35,335 nucleotides of DNA from contig CASECK010000109.1 in the NCBI GenBank assembly GCA_949286295.1, positions 1 to 35,335 on the forward strand, read 5' to 3'. The translations under genes and the position numbers were made by a program. The DNA comes from an uncultured bacterium (GTDB lineage: Bacteria > Bacillota > Clostridia > Oscillospirales > Oscillospiraceae). Below the pieces are notes generated by a model. That model ran no database searches. It worked only from the letters and a program-made list of their open reading frames with translations, and had not been told where the DNA came from. Numbering within the stretch: the stretch's first letter is position 1; every line of letters begins with the position of its first letter. This document shows, in pieces, positions 13,816 to 22,467 of the stretch.

Positions 13816-15065
13816 ATGAGAGAAGTATCCTGACTCCCTCACAGGTCAGCCGGTACATCAAAGGCTTCATGGATCAGGACCGGCTGCTGTCCGGCTTGAT
13901 GGTCCGGGGGGAGCTGTCCAACTATAAGGTCTATCCTTCCGGTCACCACTATTTTTCTCTGAAGGACGCCCAGGGCAGTCTGCGGTGCGTTATGTTCCGC
14001 AGTGACGCCCAGTCCCTGCGCTTCCGGCCGGAAAACGGGATGCAGGTCATTGCCGCCGGCCGGGTCACCGTCTTTCCCAGAGACGGGCAGTATCAGCTCT
14101 ACTGCGCCCGCCTGACCCCAGAGGGGGTGGGGAATCTGGCGCTGGCCTTTGAGCAGCTGAAGCAGCGGCTGGCCGGCGAGGGACTGTTTGATGCGGCCCA
14201 TAAAAAGCCCCTTCCCAGATTCCCCGGCGTCATTGCCCTGATAACCTCGCCCGCGGGCGCCGCCGTGCGGGATATGCTGCGGATTCTGCGCGTGCGATGG
14301 CCGGCGGCGCAGGTGCAGATTTTGCCCGTGCGGGTTCAGGGAGAGGGGGCCGCTCAGGAGATTGCCGGGGCCATCCGCATGGCCAATTCTCTTGGAACGG
14401 CCAGTCTGATTATCACCGGGCGGGGCGGCGGCTCTATGGAAGACTTGTGGGCCTTCAATGAGGAGATTGTGGCCCGGGCCATTTATCACTCGGAGATTCC
14501 GGTCATTTCGGCGGTTGGCCACGAACCGGATGTGACCATTTCAGATTTTGTGGCCGACCTGCGCGCCTCCACCCCCTCCAACGCCGCGGAGCTGGCGGTC
14601 CCGGAGCAGAGCGAGATTAGAAACAGCCTGCGCGCCGCCGGACAGCGGCTGCAAAGGCGCATGAAGCTGCGCCTGGAGAACAGCCGGGACCTTTTGGCGC
14701 GGCGGGCCGCCAGCCGCGGTATGCGGGACCCGGGGACCTATGTGCGGGACAAGCGGCTGCTGCTGGACTATCAGAGCCGGCGGCTGACCGCCGGACTGGA
14801 GCGCGTTCTGGCCGGGCGGCGGGAGCGGCTGGCCACCCTGGCCGCCGGGCTGGACGCCATGAGTCCGCTGAAGGTGCTGGGCAGGGGCTACGCCATTGCC
14901 CAAAAGCCTGACGGCCGGGTCATTGCCCGCCAGGAGGACGCAGCCCCCGGTCAGGAATTTACGCTGACGGTGTCAGATGGGACCCTGCCCTGCCAGGTAT
15001 TGGACAAGGAGCGGCCGGCGCGTGGGGAAAGGAGGGGACGGAATGTCCGCAAAAAAGAAACTTGA
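13812..15065 (+). CDS. xseA: Exodeoxyribonuclease VII large subunit
   Basis: A 417-residue protein. The N-terminal OB-fold (about 7-105) contains LMVRGELSNYKVYPSGHHYFSL typical of XseA. The catalytic domain has VIALITSPAGAAVRDMLRIL, then LIITGRGGGSMEDLWAFNEE (about 199-218) and the signature AVGHEPDVTISDFVADLRAS (234-253) with the acidic residues and His237. A coiled-coil region from about 265 to 350 precedes the C-terminal segment LKVLGRGYAI. With XseB it degrades single-stranded DNA to oligonucleotides. The ATG overlaps the stop of the preceding gene (ATGA), indicating coupled translation, and its 3' end overlaps xseB by 23 nt. Confidence 0.97.
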   Translation: MNERSILTPSQVSRYIKGFMDQDRLLSGLMVRGELSNYKVYPSGHHYFSLKDAQGSLRCVMFRSDAQSLRFRPENGMQVIAAGRVTVFPRDGQYQLYCARLTPEGVGNLALAFEQLKQRLAGEGLFDAAHKKPLPRFPGVIALITSPAGAAVRDMLRILRVRWPAAQVQILPVRVQGEGAAQEIAGAIRMANSLGTASLIITGRGGGSMEDLWAFNEEIVARAIYHSEIPVISAVGHEPDVTISDFVADLRASTPSNAAELAVPEQSEIRNSLRAAGQRLQRRMKLRLENSRDLLARRAASRGMRDPGTYVRDKRLLLDYQSRRLTAGLERVLAGRRERLATLAAGLDAMSPLKVLGRGYAIAQKPDGRVIARQEDAAPGQEFTLTVSDGTLPCQVLDKERPARGERRGRNVRKKET

Positions 15066-15279
15066 TTTTGAACAGTCCATGGCCCGTATCGAGGAGATTG
15101 TCAGCCTGCTGGAGCGGGGGGACGCCCCGCTGGAACAGGCGATGGCCCTGTTTGAGGAGGGGGCAAAGCTGCTTCGCAGCTGTACCGCCCAACTGGACCA
15201 GGCGGAGCAGAAGGTGACGCTGATCACCATGGACCAGAACGGCGAGCTGAGAGAGGAACCCTTTCATGGAGAAGACTGA
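15043..15279 (+). CDS. xseB: Exodeoxyribonuclease VII small subunit
   Basis: A 78-residue helical protein matching XseB: DFEQSMARIEEIVSLLERGD, PLEQAMALFEEGAKLLRSC and a C-terminal QLDQAEQKVTLI helix. It binds the coiled-coil stalk of XseA in a multi-copy complex. The ATG at 15043 is preceded by GGAGGGG (15031-15037); it lies 23 nt inside xseA and ends 14 nt inside ispA, so translation is tightly coupled in stoichiometric production. Confidence 0.95.
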   Translation: MSAKKKLDFEQSMARIEEIVSLLERGDAPLEQAMALFEEGAKLLRSCTAQLDQAEQKVTLITMDQNGELREEPFHGED

Positions 15280-16159
15280 CATGGAAAAGGACTTTACAGA
15301 GCTTTTGGCAGAGGACCAATCTTTGATAGAGCGGCGCCTGGGGGAGCTGTTTCAGGACAGTCCCCGCTTTGCGGACCTGCAGGAGGCCATGGAGTATTCC
15401 CTGTTGGCCGGTGGCAAGCGCATCCGGCCGGTGCTCACCCTGGAGGTGTGCCGGATGTGCGGCGGCGAGGTCCAGCTTGCGCTGCCGCTGGCCTGCGCCG
15501 TGGAGATGATTCATACCTATTCGCTGATTCACGATGACCTGCCCGCCATGGATGACGACCAGCTGCGCCGCGGCCGGCCCACCAACCACGTGGTCTATGG
15601 GGAGGCCACCGCCATTTTGGCGGGAGACGGCCTGCTTACAGCCGCCTTTGAGCAGGTCTGTGCCGCGCGCTTGCCCGCGCCGCAGATTGTGGAGGCGGCG
15701 GCCTGCCTGGCCCGGAACGCCGGCCCTGCGGGGATGGTGGGCGGTCAGGCTTTGGATATGGCGGGGGAGGGCCGGGCGCTGACCCGGCCGGAGCTGGAGC
15801 AGCTCCAGAGTCTGAAAACCGGGGCGCTGATTTGTGCCGCCGCGGACCTGGGCTGTATCGCCGCCGGTGGGACGCCGGCGCAGCGCGCCCAGGTCCGCGC
15901 CTATGCGCTGGCTCTGGGCCGGGCCTTTCAGGTCCGGGACGATATGCTGGACGTAATCAGCTCGGACCAGGAGCTGGGAAAAAATACCGGCTCTGACCAG
16001 GCCAACGAAAAGACTACCTTTGTTACAACCCTGGGGCTGGATGGGTGCGCCCAGCTGGTGGAAGAACTCACCCGGGAGAGCGTTCGGGCATTGGACGGAT
16101 TTTCCGCCCCCGGATTCCTAATCTGGCTGGCCGAGACTCTGGCCGGGCGGAAGGCCTGA
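15266..16159 (+). CDS. ispA: Polyprenyl (geranyl/farnesyl) diphosphate synthase
   Basis: A 297-residue trans-prenyltransferase. The first aspartate-rich motif DDLPAMD is at 90-96 (HDDLPAMDDDQLRRGRPTNH) and the second is DDMLDVISSDQELGKNTGSD in the C-terminal third; LLAGGKRIRPVL marks the substrate-binding lysine/arginine region near 47-57. It condenses isopentenyl diphosphate with allylic diphosphates to give C15 (or C10) precursors of undecaprenyl and quinones. Chain length cannot be fixed by eye. Two starts are possible: ATG 15266 (GAGAGGA at 8-9 nt) or ATG 15281 (GGAG at 9 nt); I use the first. Genomic pairing with dxs two genes later is the classic isoprenoid cluster. Confidence 0.94.
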   Translation: MEKTDMEKDFTELLAEDQSLIERRLGELFQDSPRFADLQEAMEYSLLAGGKRIRPVLTLEVCRMCGGEVQLALPLACAVEMIHTYSLIHDDLPAMDDDQLRRGRPTNHVVYGEATAILAGDGLLTAAFEQVCAARLPAPQIVEAAACLARNAGPAGMVGGQALDMAGEGRALTRPELEQLQSLKTGALICAAADLGCIAAGGTPAQRAQVRAYALALGRAFQVRDDMLDVISSDQELGKNTGSDQANEKTTFVTTLGLDGCAQLVEELTRESVRALDGFSAPGFLIWLAETLAGRKA

Positions 16160-16211
16160 GGCAGCCCGGGCAGGAATCCTCGTTGCAGGCGCGAGAGAAA
16201 GGCGGGGTGTT

Positions 16212-16676
16212 TTGAACGATTCGATTGGGTTTCTCACAGGGAATTTGCCCCTGGACCTGGCTGTTGTGGCCTGGTTTGTGGCGCAAAGCGCCAAGATGGT
16301 CATCAACCTCATTCGGGGGCGGGGCGTCGCCCTGAGGCGCATCCTGGGAAGCGGGGAGATGCCCAGCTCCCACTCGGCCTTCGTCTGCGCCGCCACCGCC
16401 TCCATCGGGGTGCTGCGCGGCTGGCACAACCCGCTGTTCTCCCTGTCGGCGGTGGTGGCCCTTGTGGTCATGTACGACGCGTGCAATGTGCGCCGGGCGG
16501 CGGGGGAACAGGCCAAGCTGCTCAATTATGTGGTGGAGCATTGGGAGCAGCTGCCCCAGGAGTTCAAGGAGAAAAAACGGCTCAACGAGCACCTGGGCCA
16601 CACGTTGCCCCAGGTGCTGGTGGGCGCCCTGTTGGGAACCGCCATCGGCCTTGGGGGCTCCATTCTCCTGCAATAA
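16212..16676 (+). CDS. Divergent PAP2 (DUF212) family membrane phosphatase
   Basis: A 154-residue membrane protein of the divergent PAP2/YuiD family. The signature GSGEMPSSHSAFVCAATASIG is near residues 46-66 (LGSGEMPSSHSAF), followed by VVMYDACNVRRAAGEQAKLLN, matching DUF212 proteins; helices lie at about 12-30, 53-70, 75-92 and 130-152. Family members are predicted acid phosphatases of lipid phosphates; function is not proven. The start is TTG at 16212, with AAAGG 9 nt upstream and no better in-frame codon. It lies between ispA and dxs, so a prenyl-phosphate substrate is an attractive inference. Confidence 0.88.
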   Translation: MNDSIGFLTGNLPLDLAVVAWFVAQSAKMVINLIRGRGVALRRILGSGEMPSSHSAFVCAATASIGVLRGWHNPLFSLSAVVALVVMYDACNVRRAAGEQAKLLNYVVEHWEQLPQEFKEKKRLNEHLGHTLPQVLVGALLGTAIGLGGSILLQ

Positions 16677-16723
16677 CGGTTCTGCGGGCGGGCTTCGCCT
16701 GTGAAATTGTGAGGGATCAAGTT

Positions 16724-18577
16724 TTGCTGAAGGAAAGAAGAGAACAGCCCCATCCGCTGCTGGAGGAGCTGGACGACCGGCAGGCCGCAGAGCTGTGCGG
16801 CAAGTTGCGCAGGGAGCTGATTGAGGACGTGGCCGCCACCGGCGGCCATCTGGCCTCTAACTTGGGGGCCGTTGAGCTGACCGTGGCCATCCACCGGGTA
16901 TTTGATACCCGCTTGGACCGGCTGGTCTTTGACGTAGGGCACCAGTGCTACCCCCATAAAATGCTCACCGGCCGCAGGGAGGCCATGTCCACGCTGCGGC
17001 AATACGGCGGAATTGCCGGTTTTCCAAAGCCGGGGGAGAGCATCCACGACGCCTTTATTGCCGGTCACGCCTCCAACTCGGTGGCGGTGGCGCTGGGGAT
17101 GGCCCGGGCCAGGACCCTGCTGGGGGAGGATTATCGGGTGGTGGCCCTGATTGGAGACGGGGCCCTCACGGGAGGGCTGTCCTATGAGGGGTTGTCCAAC
17201 GCCGGCAGCAGCGGGCAGCAGCTGCTGGTCATTTTGAACGATAACGGGATGTCCATCACCCCGAATGTGGGCGGCGTGGCGGAGCATCTGGCCCGCCAGC
17301 GCCTTCGCCCCACTTACCTGGCCTTTAAAAAGTGCTATCAGAATGTGATGAAGGCCACCGCGGTGGGCCGCTTCCTGTACCGGGGCCTCCACCGGGTCAA
17401 GCAGGCGCTGAAGCAGAGCCTGCTGCCCTGCAGTATGTTTGAGGATATGGGCTTTCGTTATCTGGGGCCGGTGGACGGCCATGACCTGCCCTATCTGACA
17501 GAAATCCTCCGCTATGCCAGCGCCCTGGATGGGCCGGTCCTGCTCCATGTCAAAACGGTGAAGGGAAAAGGGTTCCCGCCGGCGGAGGAGAATCCAGACG
17601 CCTTTCACGGGGTTGCCCCCTTTGATTCCATCACCGGCCGGCCCAAACGTCAGGCCGGGGAGACCTTTTCCGCCGTGTTTGGCAAAACGCTGCTCCGCCT
17701 GGCCCAGCGGGATTCCCGGGTGTGCGCCATCACCGCCGCCATGATGAGCGGCACCGGGCTGGAGCCCTTTGCCCGCCAGTTCCCAGAGCGGTTTTTCGAC
17801 GTGGGAATTGCGGAGGGCTGCGCGGTGTCCATGGCCGCGGGCATGGCCAAGCAGGGGGCTATCCCTGTGTTTGCGGTGTACTCTACCTTTCTTCAGCGCT
17901 CCTATGATATGCTGATTCATGATATGGCCATTGAAAATCTCCACGTCGTGCTTGGGGTGGACCGGTCCGGTCTGGTGGGAGAGGACGGAGAGACCCACCA
18001 CGGCCTGTTTGACGTGGCCTATCTGGACAGCGTGCCCCACATGACTGTGCTGGCTCCCTCCAACTTCCGGGAGTTGGAGGAGATGCTGGAGTTTGCCCTG
18101 TTTCATGTCCAGGGGCCGGTGGCGCTCCGGTATCCCCGGGGGGGAGAGGGGGCGTTCGTCCATTCCTCCGGCGGCGCCCCCACGGCGGTGATTCGTCCGG
18201 GCAAGGACATCACGCTGGCCGGCTATGGGATGGAGATAAACCAGGTGCTGGAGGCGGCCCAGCTGTTGGCCCAGCGGGGGGTGGAGGCCGAGGTGGTCAA
18301 GATAAACCGCCTTACCCCGCTGGACGCCGGAGAGGTGTGCCGGTCTGTGAAAAAAACCGGCGTGCTGCTGACCGCGGAGGAGTGCGCCGGGCAGGACTGC
18401 GTGGGGCTACGCCTGGCCGCTGAGCTGGAGCGGTCCGGAATCTCCGCCAAAGTGGAGCTGCTGCACTGCGGAGACGGCCTTGTCACCCACGGGGAGGCCG
18501 GGCTGCTGAAAAACGCCCTGTCCCTGGATGGGGCCGGAATTGCGAACCGGGCGCTGGAGGTGCTGGGCCGTGGCTAA
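16724..18577 (+). CDS. dxs: 1-deoxy-D-xylulose-5-phosphate synthase
   Basis: A 617-residue ThDP-dependent enzyme that condenses pyruvate and glyceraldehyde 3-phosphate, the first step of the MEP isoprenoid pathway. Motifs: GGHLASNLGAVELTVAIH (His42, equivalent to the catalytic His), DVGHQCYPHKMLTGR (70-84), GDGALTGG with LNDNGMSIT (ThDP/Mg site, 144-179), VGIAEGCAVSMAAGMA (the conserved Glu; a Gly-Cys replaces the usual Gln-His pair), and RYPRGG. I chose TTG at 16724 because GAGGG lies 8 nt upstream and the length then matches the family; the frame stays open far into the preceding gene, so automated starts may be too long. It overlaps tlyA by 8 nt. Confidence 0.96.
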   Translation: MLKERREQPHPLLEELDDRQAAELCGKLRRELIEDVAATGGHLASNLGAVELTVAIHRVFDTRLDRLVFDVGHQCYPHKMLTGRREAMSTLRQYGGIAGFPKPGESIHDAFIAGHASNSVAVALGMARARTLLGEDYRVVALIGDGALTGGLSYEGLSNAGSSGQQLLVILNDNGMSITPNVGGVAEHLARQRLRPTYLAFKKCYQNVMKATAVGRFLYRGLHRVKQALKQSLLPCSMFEDMGFRYLGPVDGHDLPYLTEILRYASALDGPVLLHVKTVKGKGFPPAEENPDAFHGVAPFDSITGRPKRQAGETFSAVFGKTLLRLAQRDSRVCAITAAMMSGTGLEPFARQFPERFFDVGIAEGCAVSMAAGMAKQGAIPVFAVYSTFLQRSYDMLIHDMAIENLHVVLGVDRSGLVGEDGETHHGLFDVAYLDSVPHMTVLAPSNFRELEEMLEFALFHVQGPVALRYPRGGEGAFVHSSGGAPTAVIRPGKDITLAGYGMEINQVLEAAQLLAQRGVEAEVVKINRLTPLDAGEVCRSVKKTGVLLTAEECAGQDCVGLRLAAELERSGISAKVELLHCGDGLVTHGEAGLLKNALSLDGAGIANRALEVLGRG

Positions 18578-19379
18578 ACAGAGACTGGATGTGGCGCTGA
18601 CCCAGCGTGGACTAATCGAGAGCCGCCAGAAGGCCCAGGCCGTCATTATGGCAGGAGAGGTCTTTGTCAACGGCCAGCGGCAGACCAAGGCGGGCGCCCC
18701 CGTGACAGAGGGGGACCAAATCGAGCTGCGGGGAAAGAGTCTGCGCTATGTGAGCCGGGGCGGCCTGAAGCTGGAAAAGGCCATGCAGCTGTGGCCCATC
18801 GATTTGAATGGCGCCGTGTGCGCTGACATCGGGGCCTCCACCGGCGGGTTTACCGACTGTATGCTCCAAAACGGGGCCAGACTGGTCTATGCTGTGGATG
18901 TGGGGTACAATCAGCTGGACTGGCGGCTGCGCACCCACCCCAAGGTGGTGTGTATGGAGCGGACCAACGCCCGCTATCTTACCGCGGAGCAGCTGCCCCA
19001 GCCCTTGGATTTTTTCTCCGTGGATGTATCCTTTATCTCCCTGAGCCTGATTTTGCCCCCGCTGTGTCCGCTGGTTCGGGAGGGGGGACAGGCGGTCTGT
19101 CTGGTCAAGCCCCAGTTTGAAGCGGGAAGGGAAAAGGTGGGCAAGCACGGTGTGGTCCGGGACCCCGCCGTCCACCTCGAGGTGCTGGAGCGCTTTTTGG
19201 GCCACGCAGGCCAGGCGGGATTTACCGTAAAGGACATGACCTTTTCACCAATTAAGGGCCCTGAGGGAAACATCGAATACCTTGCCTATCTCCAGAGGGG
19301 GGAGGGGCCGGCCTGGGCCGGCAGCCTGTCTGAACTGGTGGAGCAATCCCACAGCGCCTGGAAGGGAGATCAGCCGTGA
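18570..19379 (+). CDS. tlyA: TlyA family S4-domain rRNA 2'-O-methyltransferase
   Basis: A 269-residue protein with an S4 RNA-binding domain at 1-60 (QRLDVALTQRGLIESRQKAQ ... VFVNGQ) and an FtsJ-like methyltransferase domain whose SAM motif is DIGASTGGFTD at 86-96, followed by VYAVDVGYNQLDWRLR and VKPQFEAGREKVGKHGVVRD. TlyA methylates ribosomal RNA (16S and/or 23S 2'-O positions) in actinobacteria; the older haemolysin name is misleading. Start GTG 18570 has GGAGGT 7 nt upstream and overlaps the end of dxs; the stop overlaps nadK by 4 nt. Confidence 0.94.
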   Translation: MAKQRLDVALTQRGLIESRQKAQAVIMAGEVFVNGQRQTKAGAPVTEGDQIELRGKSLRYVSRGGLKLEKAMQLWPIDLNGAVCADIGASTGGFTDCMLQNGARLVYAVDVGYNQLDWRLRTHPKVVCMERTNARYLTAEQLPQPLDFFSVDVSFISLSLILPPLCPLVREGGQAVCLVKPQFEAGREKVGKHGVVRDPAVHLEVLERFLGHAGQAGFTVKDMTFSPIKGPEGNIEYLAYLQRGEGPAWAGSLSELVEQSHSAWKGDQP

Positions 19380-20248
19380 AAATTGTTCTCAGCTCCAACC
19401 CCTATCGGGACAAAGGCCTGCGGACCGCGTTGGAGGCCGGAAAGATTTTAGAGCGCGCCGGCGCGCAGACCGTGCTCTGTCTGCCCTTTCAGCCCAAGAA
19501 AGGGGACCGGCTGGAGCTCCCCCGGCAGGTGACGCTGTCTACCTTAGAGCAGCAGCTCCCCTGCGCGGATATGCTGATTTGCTTTGGGGGCGACGGTACC
19601 ATTCTGCACGCGGCCCGAGACGCCGCCCTGCACGAGGTGCCCGTTTTGGGGGTCAATATGGGGAGCGTCGGCTTCATGGCGGAGCTGGAGCGGGGAGAGC
19701 TGTCCCGGCTTTCCGGCCTGACCGGCGGCCACTACACCACGCAGTCCCGTATGATGCTGGATGTCCGGGTTCTGCGGGGAGAGCGGGAGATCAGCCGGGA
19801 CCTGGCCCTCAACGACGCGGTCATCTCCAAGGGCTCCATGGCCCGAGTGGGTGAGATGGAGGTGCTGGCAGATGGCGTAAAGGTCTCGTCCATTACAGGG
19901 GATGGCGTAATTGTCGCTACGCCGACAGGCTCCACCGCCTACTCCATGTCCGCCGGGGGGCCCATCGTGGAGCCCACTTCAGAGTGCATGGTGGTCACGC
20001 CGGTCTGTGCCCACCAGCTATCCGCCAGGAGCCTGGTGCTGGGGGCGGACCGGGTCATTACAGTCCGCTTGCCCAGAGGGACACGCAAGTGTTTGTACTT
20101 GTCCGCGGACGGCGGCAAGGCCATTCGCCTCACCGGCGGGGACCGGGTGGAAATCAGCCGCTCTGAGCGCTGCACCAAGCTGGTACAGCTGTCTGAACGG
20201 AGCTTTTACCGAATCATCAGTCAGAAGTTAGGAGGGGGCGCCCCATGA
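19376..20248 (+). CDS. nadK: NAD kinase
   Basis: A 290-residue ATP-NAD kinase. The catalytic GGDGT motif is at 71-75 (ICFGGDGTILHAAR), followed by LGVNMGSVGFMAE (NMG..GF motif) and the conserved NDAVISKG and GDGVIVATPTGSTAYSMSAGG block near 172-196. It makes NADP, which the downstream isoprenoid and biosynthetic reductases need. The GTG start overlaps the tlyA stop (GTGA), indicating coupled translation, and its stop overlaps the argR start by 4 nt. In Bacillus the corresponding operon lacks it at this position. Confidence 0.96.
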   Translation: MKIVLSSNPYRDKGLRTALEAGKILERAGAQTVLCLPFQPKKGDRLELPRQVTLSTLEQQLPCADMLICFGGDGTILHAARDAALHEVPVLGVNMGSVGFMAELERGELSRLSGLTGGHYTTQSRMMLDVRVLRGEREISRDLALNDAVISKGSMARVGEMEVLADGVKVSSITGDGVIVATPTGSTAYSMSAGGPIVEPTSECMVVTPVCAHQLSARSLVLGADRVITVRLPRGTRKCLYLSADGGKAIRLTGGDRVEISRSERCTKLVQLSERSFYRIISQKLGGGAP

Positions 20249-20697
20249 AAAACGCGCGGCAGAGTGAAATTGTAAAAATCATCCAATCCATGGACATTGA
20301 AACCCAGGACCAGCTGCTGGAAGAGCTGCGCGCCCGCGGCTACCGCGCCACCCAGGCCACCATTTCCCGGGACATCAAGCAGCTGCGTATGGTTATGGAG
20401 CTGACCGGCAGCGGCGGCTACCGCTACGCCATGTCCGACCGGAAAGTGTCCGCCGCGGCGGACGCCAGGCTGCGCAACATTTTTAAAGAGGGGGTCGTCT
20501 CTGCCGACGTGGCCCAGAACATTGTGGTGGTGCGCACCATGCCCGGCCTGGCCTCCGCCGCCTGCTCCGCCCTGGACGGCATGAAGATTGACGGCATGGT
20601 GGGCAGCCTGGCCGGCGACGATACCGGAATCCTGATTATGCGGGACAACGCGGCCGCCCAGCAGTTCAACAGCGACATCCACAAGCTGTTAAAATAA
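20245..20697 (+). CDS. argR: Arginine repressor ArgR/AhrC
   Basis: A 150-residue regulator. The N-terminal winged helix (1-65) has the ArgR recognition segment YRATQATISRDIKQL with Ser41-Arg42. The C-terminal oligomerisation and arginine-binding domain (about 80-150) has the GSLAGDDTGILIM motif, with Asp125-Asp126 as the arginine-contacting pair. Hexameric ArgR represses arginine biosynthesis and activates catabolism when arginine is bound. The ATG overlaps the nadK stop by 4 nt behind GGAGGGGG. Position before recN is the conserved Firmicute arrangement. I saw no ARG box in the window. Confidence 0.96.
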   Translation: MKNARQSEIVKIIQSMDIETQDQLLEELRARGYRATQATISRDIKQLRMVMELTGSGGYRYAMSDRKVSAAADARLRNIFKEGVVSADVAQNIVVVRTMPGLASAACSALDGMKIDGMVGSLAGDDTGILIMRDNAAAQQFNSDIHKLLK

Positions 20698-20718
20698 CAG
20701 ATGAAGGGGGGAGGGGAG

Positions 20719-22407
20719 ATGCTTTCCCTGCTCCACATTGAGAATATCGCCATCATTCAGTCGGCGGACATCACCTTCGACGAGGGATTCAACGTCCTCA
20801 CCGGTGAGACCGGCGCGGGCAAGTCCATTGTCATCGACGCCATCAGCGCGGTATTGGGCGAGCGGACCAGCCGCGAGCTGATTCGCACTGGAGCCAAATC
20901 CGCCCTGGTTACGGCGGCCTTTACCGGGGGGCTGCCCCTCCAGTGGCTGGAGGAGAACGGCTTTCCGGCCCAGGAGGAGCTGGTCCTCCAGCGGGAGCTG
21001 CAGGGGGATGGCAGGAATGTGTGCCGGGTGAACGGCCGGCCGGTGACGGTGGCTCAGCTGCGGCAGCTGGGGAGTCAGCTGCTGAATATCCACGGCCAGC
21101 ACGACGGCCAGCAGCTGCTGGATCCGGCCTGTCACCTGGACTACTTGGACAGCTTTGGCAAGACCGCCCCTCTGCTGGAGGCGTACCGCGCCGCCTACCG
21201 GGAAGTGGCCGCCCTGCGCGGTCAAATCGCCGCTCTGGAGATGGACGAGGCCGAGCGCACCCGCCGGGTGGACACGCTGGAGTATCAAATCAGAGAGCTG
21301 GAGCACGCCCAGCTTCGCGCTGGAGAGGATGCGGAGCTGGACGCCAGGAAGTGTCTCCTGCGGGGGGCCGGCAAGCTGATGGACGCCGTTCAGCAGGCCC
21401 GCCTTGCCATGCAGGGCGGCGAGGACAGCTCTGGGGCCTGCGACCTGATTGGCCAGGCGGAGGGGGCCGTGCGCTCGGTAGCCAAGCTGGGGCCCCAGCT
21501 GGAAGAACTGGGGGAGAAGCTGGCCGTCCTGCGCAGCGCGGCAGAGGATGTGTCGGAGTATATCCGGGAGTTTGAGGACAGCCTCGATTTCTCCCCGGAG
21601 GAGCTGGACCGGCTGGAGAGCCGGCTGGATGTGCTCTACCGCCTGAAGAAAAAATACGGCCCCACGGTGGACGATATGCTGGCCTATCTGGACAGCTGCC
21701 GCGGGGAGCTGGAGCGGATACAGGACGCAGATGACTCCCTTCAGCGCCTCAACAGAGCGTTGGACGAGGCCAGGGCGCAGGCGCTTGCCCGCGGCGCGGC
21801 CCTCTCCCAGGGCCGCAGGACAGCCGCGGAGGCGCTGCAGCGCCGGGTCCAGGAGGAGCTGCGGCAGCTGGATATGCCAAAGGTCCAATTTGTCACCGAC
21901 TTTGCCCCCAGCGCCGGACAGGATGGGATGGACGAGACAGGGCTGGACCAGGTCCAGTTCCTTATGTCGGCCAACTTAGGCGAGGCGCTGCGCCCCATCC
22001 AGAAGGTGGCCTCTGGCGGAGAGCTGGCCCGCATTATGCTGGCGCTGAAAAATGTATTGGCGGAGGACGACGGGGTGGGGACCCTGATTTTTGACGAGGT
22101 GGACACAGGCGTGTCCGGGCGGGCTGCCCAGAAAGTGGCCGAGAAGATGGCCGACGTGGCCCGGCACAAGCAGGTGCTGTGCGTCACCCACCTGCCGCAA
22201 ATTGCCGCCATGGCGGACACGCACTTTTTGGTGGAGAAAGGAGAGCGGGACGGGCGCACCTATACCAGCGTGGAGCGCTTGGAGCGCGCCGGCAGAATCG
22301 AGGAGCTGGCGCGGCTTGTGGGCGGCGCCCGAATCTCCCAAACGCTGCGGGAGAGCGCCTCGGAGCTGCTGGAGCAAGCCGGCCGCTACCGCGCGGCCCG
22401 GCAGTGA
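20719..22407 (+). CDS. recN: DNA repair protein RecN
   Basis: A 562-residue SMC-like ATPase acting in double-strand break repair. Walker A GETGAGKS is at 29-36, after MLSLLHIENIAIIQ. The middle (about 150-380) is coiled coil around a hinge. The C-terminal half holds the ABC signature VASGGELARIMLALK and Walker B TLIFDEVDTGVSG, then VLCVTHLPQIAAMAD. I use the ATG at 20719: an upstream in-frame ATG at 20701 has no ribosome site, whereas the purine run 20705-20716 serves the 20719 start. It is the last gene of the operon; an 18-bp stem terminator follows. Confidence 0.96.
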   Translation: MLSLLHIENIAIIQSADITFDEGFNVLTGETGAGKSIVIDAISAVLGERTSRELIRTGAKSALVTAAFTGGLPLQWLEENGFPAQEELVLQRELQGDGRNVCRVNGRPVTVAQLRQLGSQLLNIHGQHDGQQLLDPACHLDYLDSFGKTAPLLEAYRAAYREVAALRGQIAALEMDEAERTRRVDTLEYQIRELEHAQLRAGEDAELDARKCLLRGAGKLMDAVQQARLAMQGGEDSSGACDLIGQAEGAVRSVAKLGPQLEELGEKLAVLRSAAEDVSEYIREFEDSLDFSPEELDRLESRLDVLYRLKKKYGPTVDDMLAYLDSCRGELERIQDADDSLQRLNRALDEARAQALARGAALSQGRRTAAEALQRRVQEELRQLDMPKVQFVTDFAPSAGQDGMDETGLDQVQFLMSANLGEALRPIQKVASGGELARIMLALKNVLAEDDGVGTLIFDEVDTGVSGRAAQKVAEKMADVARHKQVLCVTHLPQIAAMADTHFLVEKGERDGRTYTSVERLERAGRIEELARLVGGARISQTLRESASELLEQAGRYRAARQ

Positions 22408-22420
22408 GCTGCATTGTATG

Positions 22421-22460
22421 AAAAGGCGGCCGGTATCCACTGGGATACCGGCCGCCTTTT
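22421..22460. terminator. Strong bidirectional terminator between recN and the NSS transporter
   Basis: A perfect 18-bp inverted repeat (22421-22438 with 22443-22460, 4-nt loop) has four A at the start and four T at the end, so it works on both strands. It ends the nusB-recN operon and the convergent transporter gene. Confidence 0.95.
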
Positions 22461-22467
22461 GTGCCGC

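Noticed and set aside
16481..16723. N-terminal extension of dxs by about 80 residues
   Set aside because: It overlaps the DUF212 gene, does not resemble Dxs, and TTG 16724 gives the family length with a ribosome site.
16526..18163. 545-residue minus-strand frame across the DUF212 and dxs genes
   Set aside because: Mirror of the dxs coding frame in GC-rich DNA; no ribosome site, no domain.
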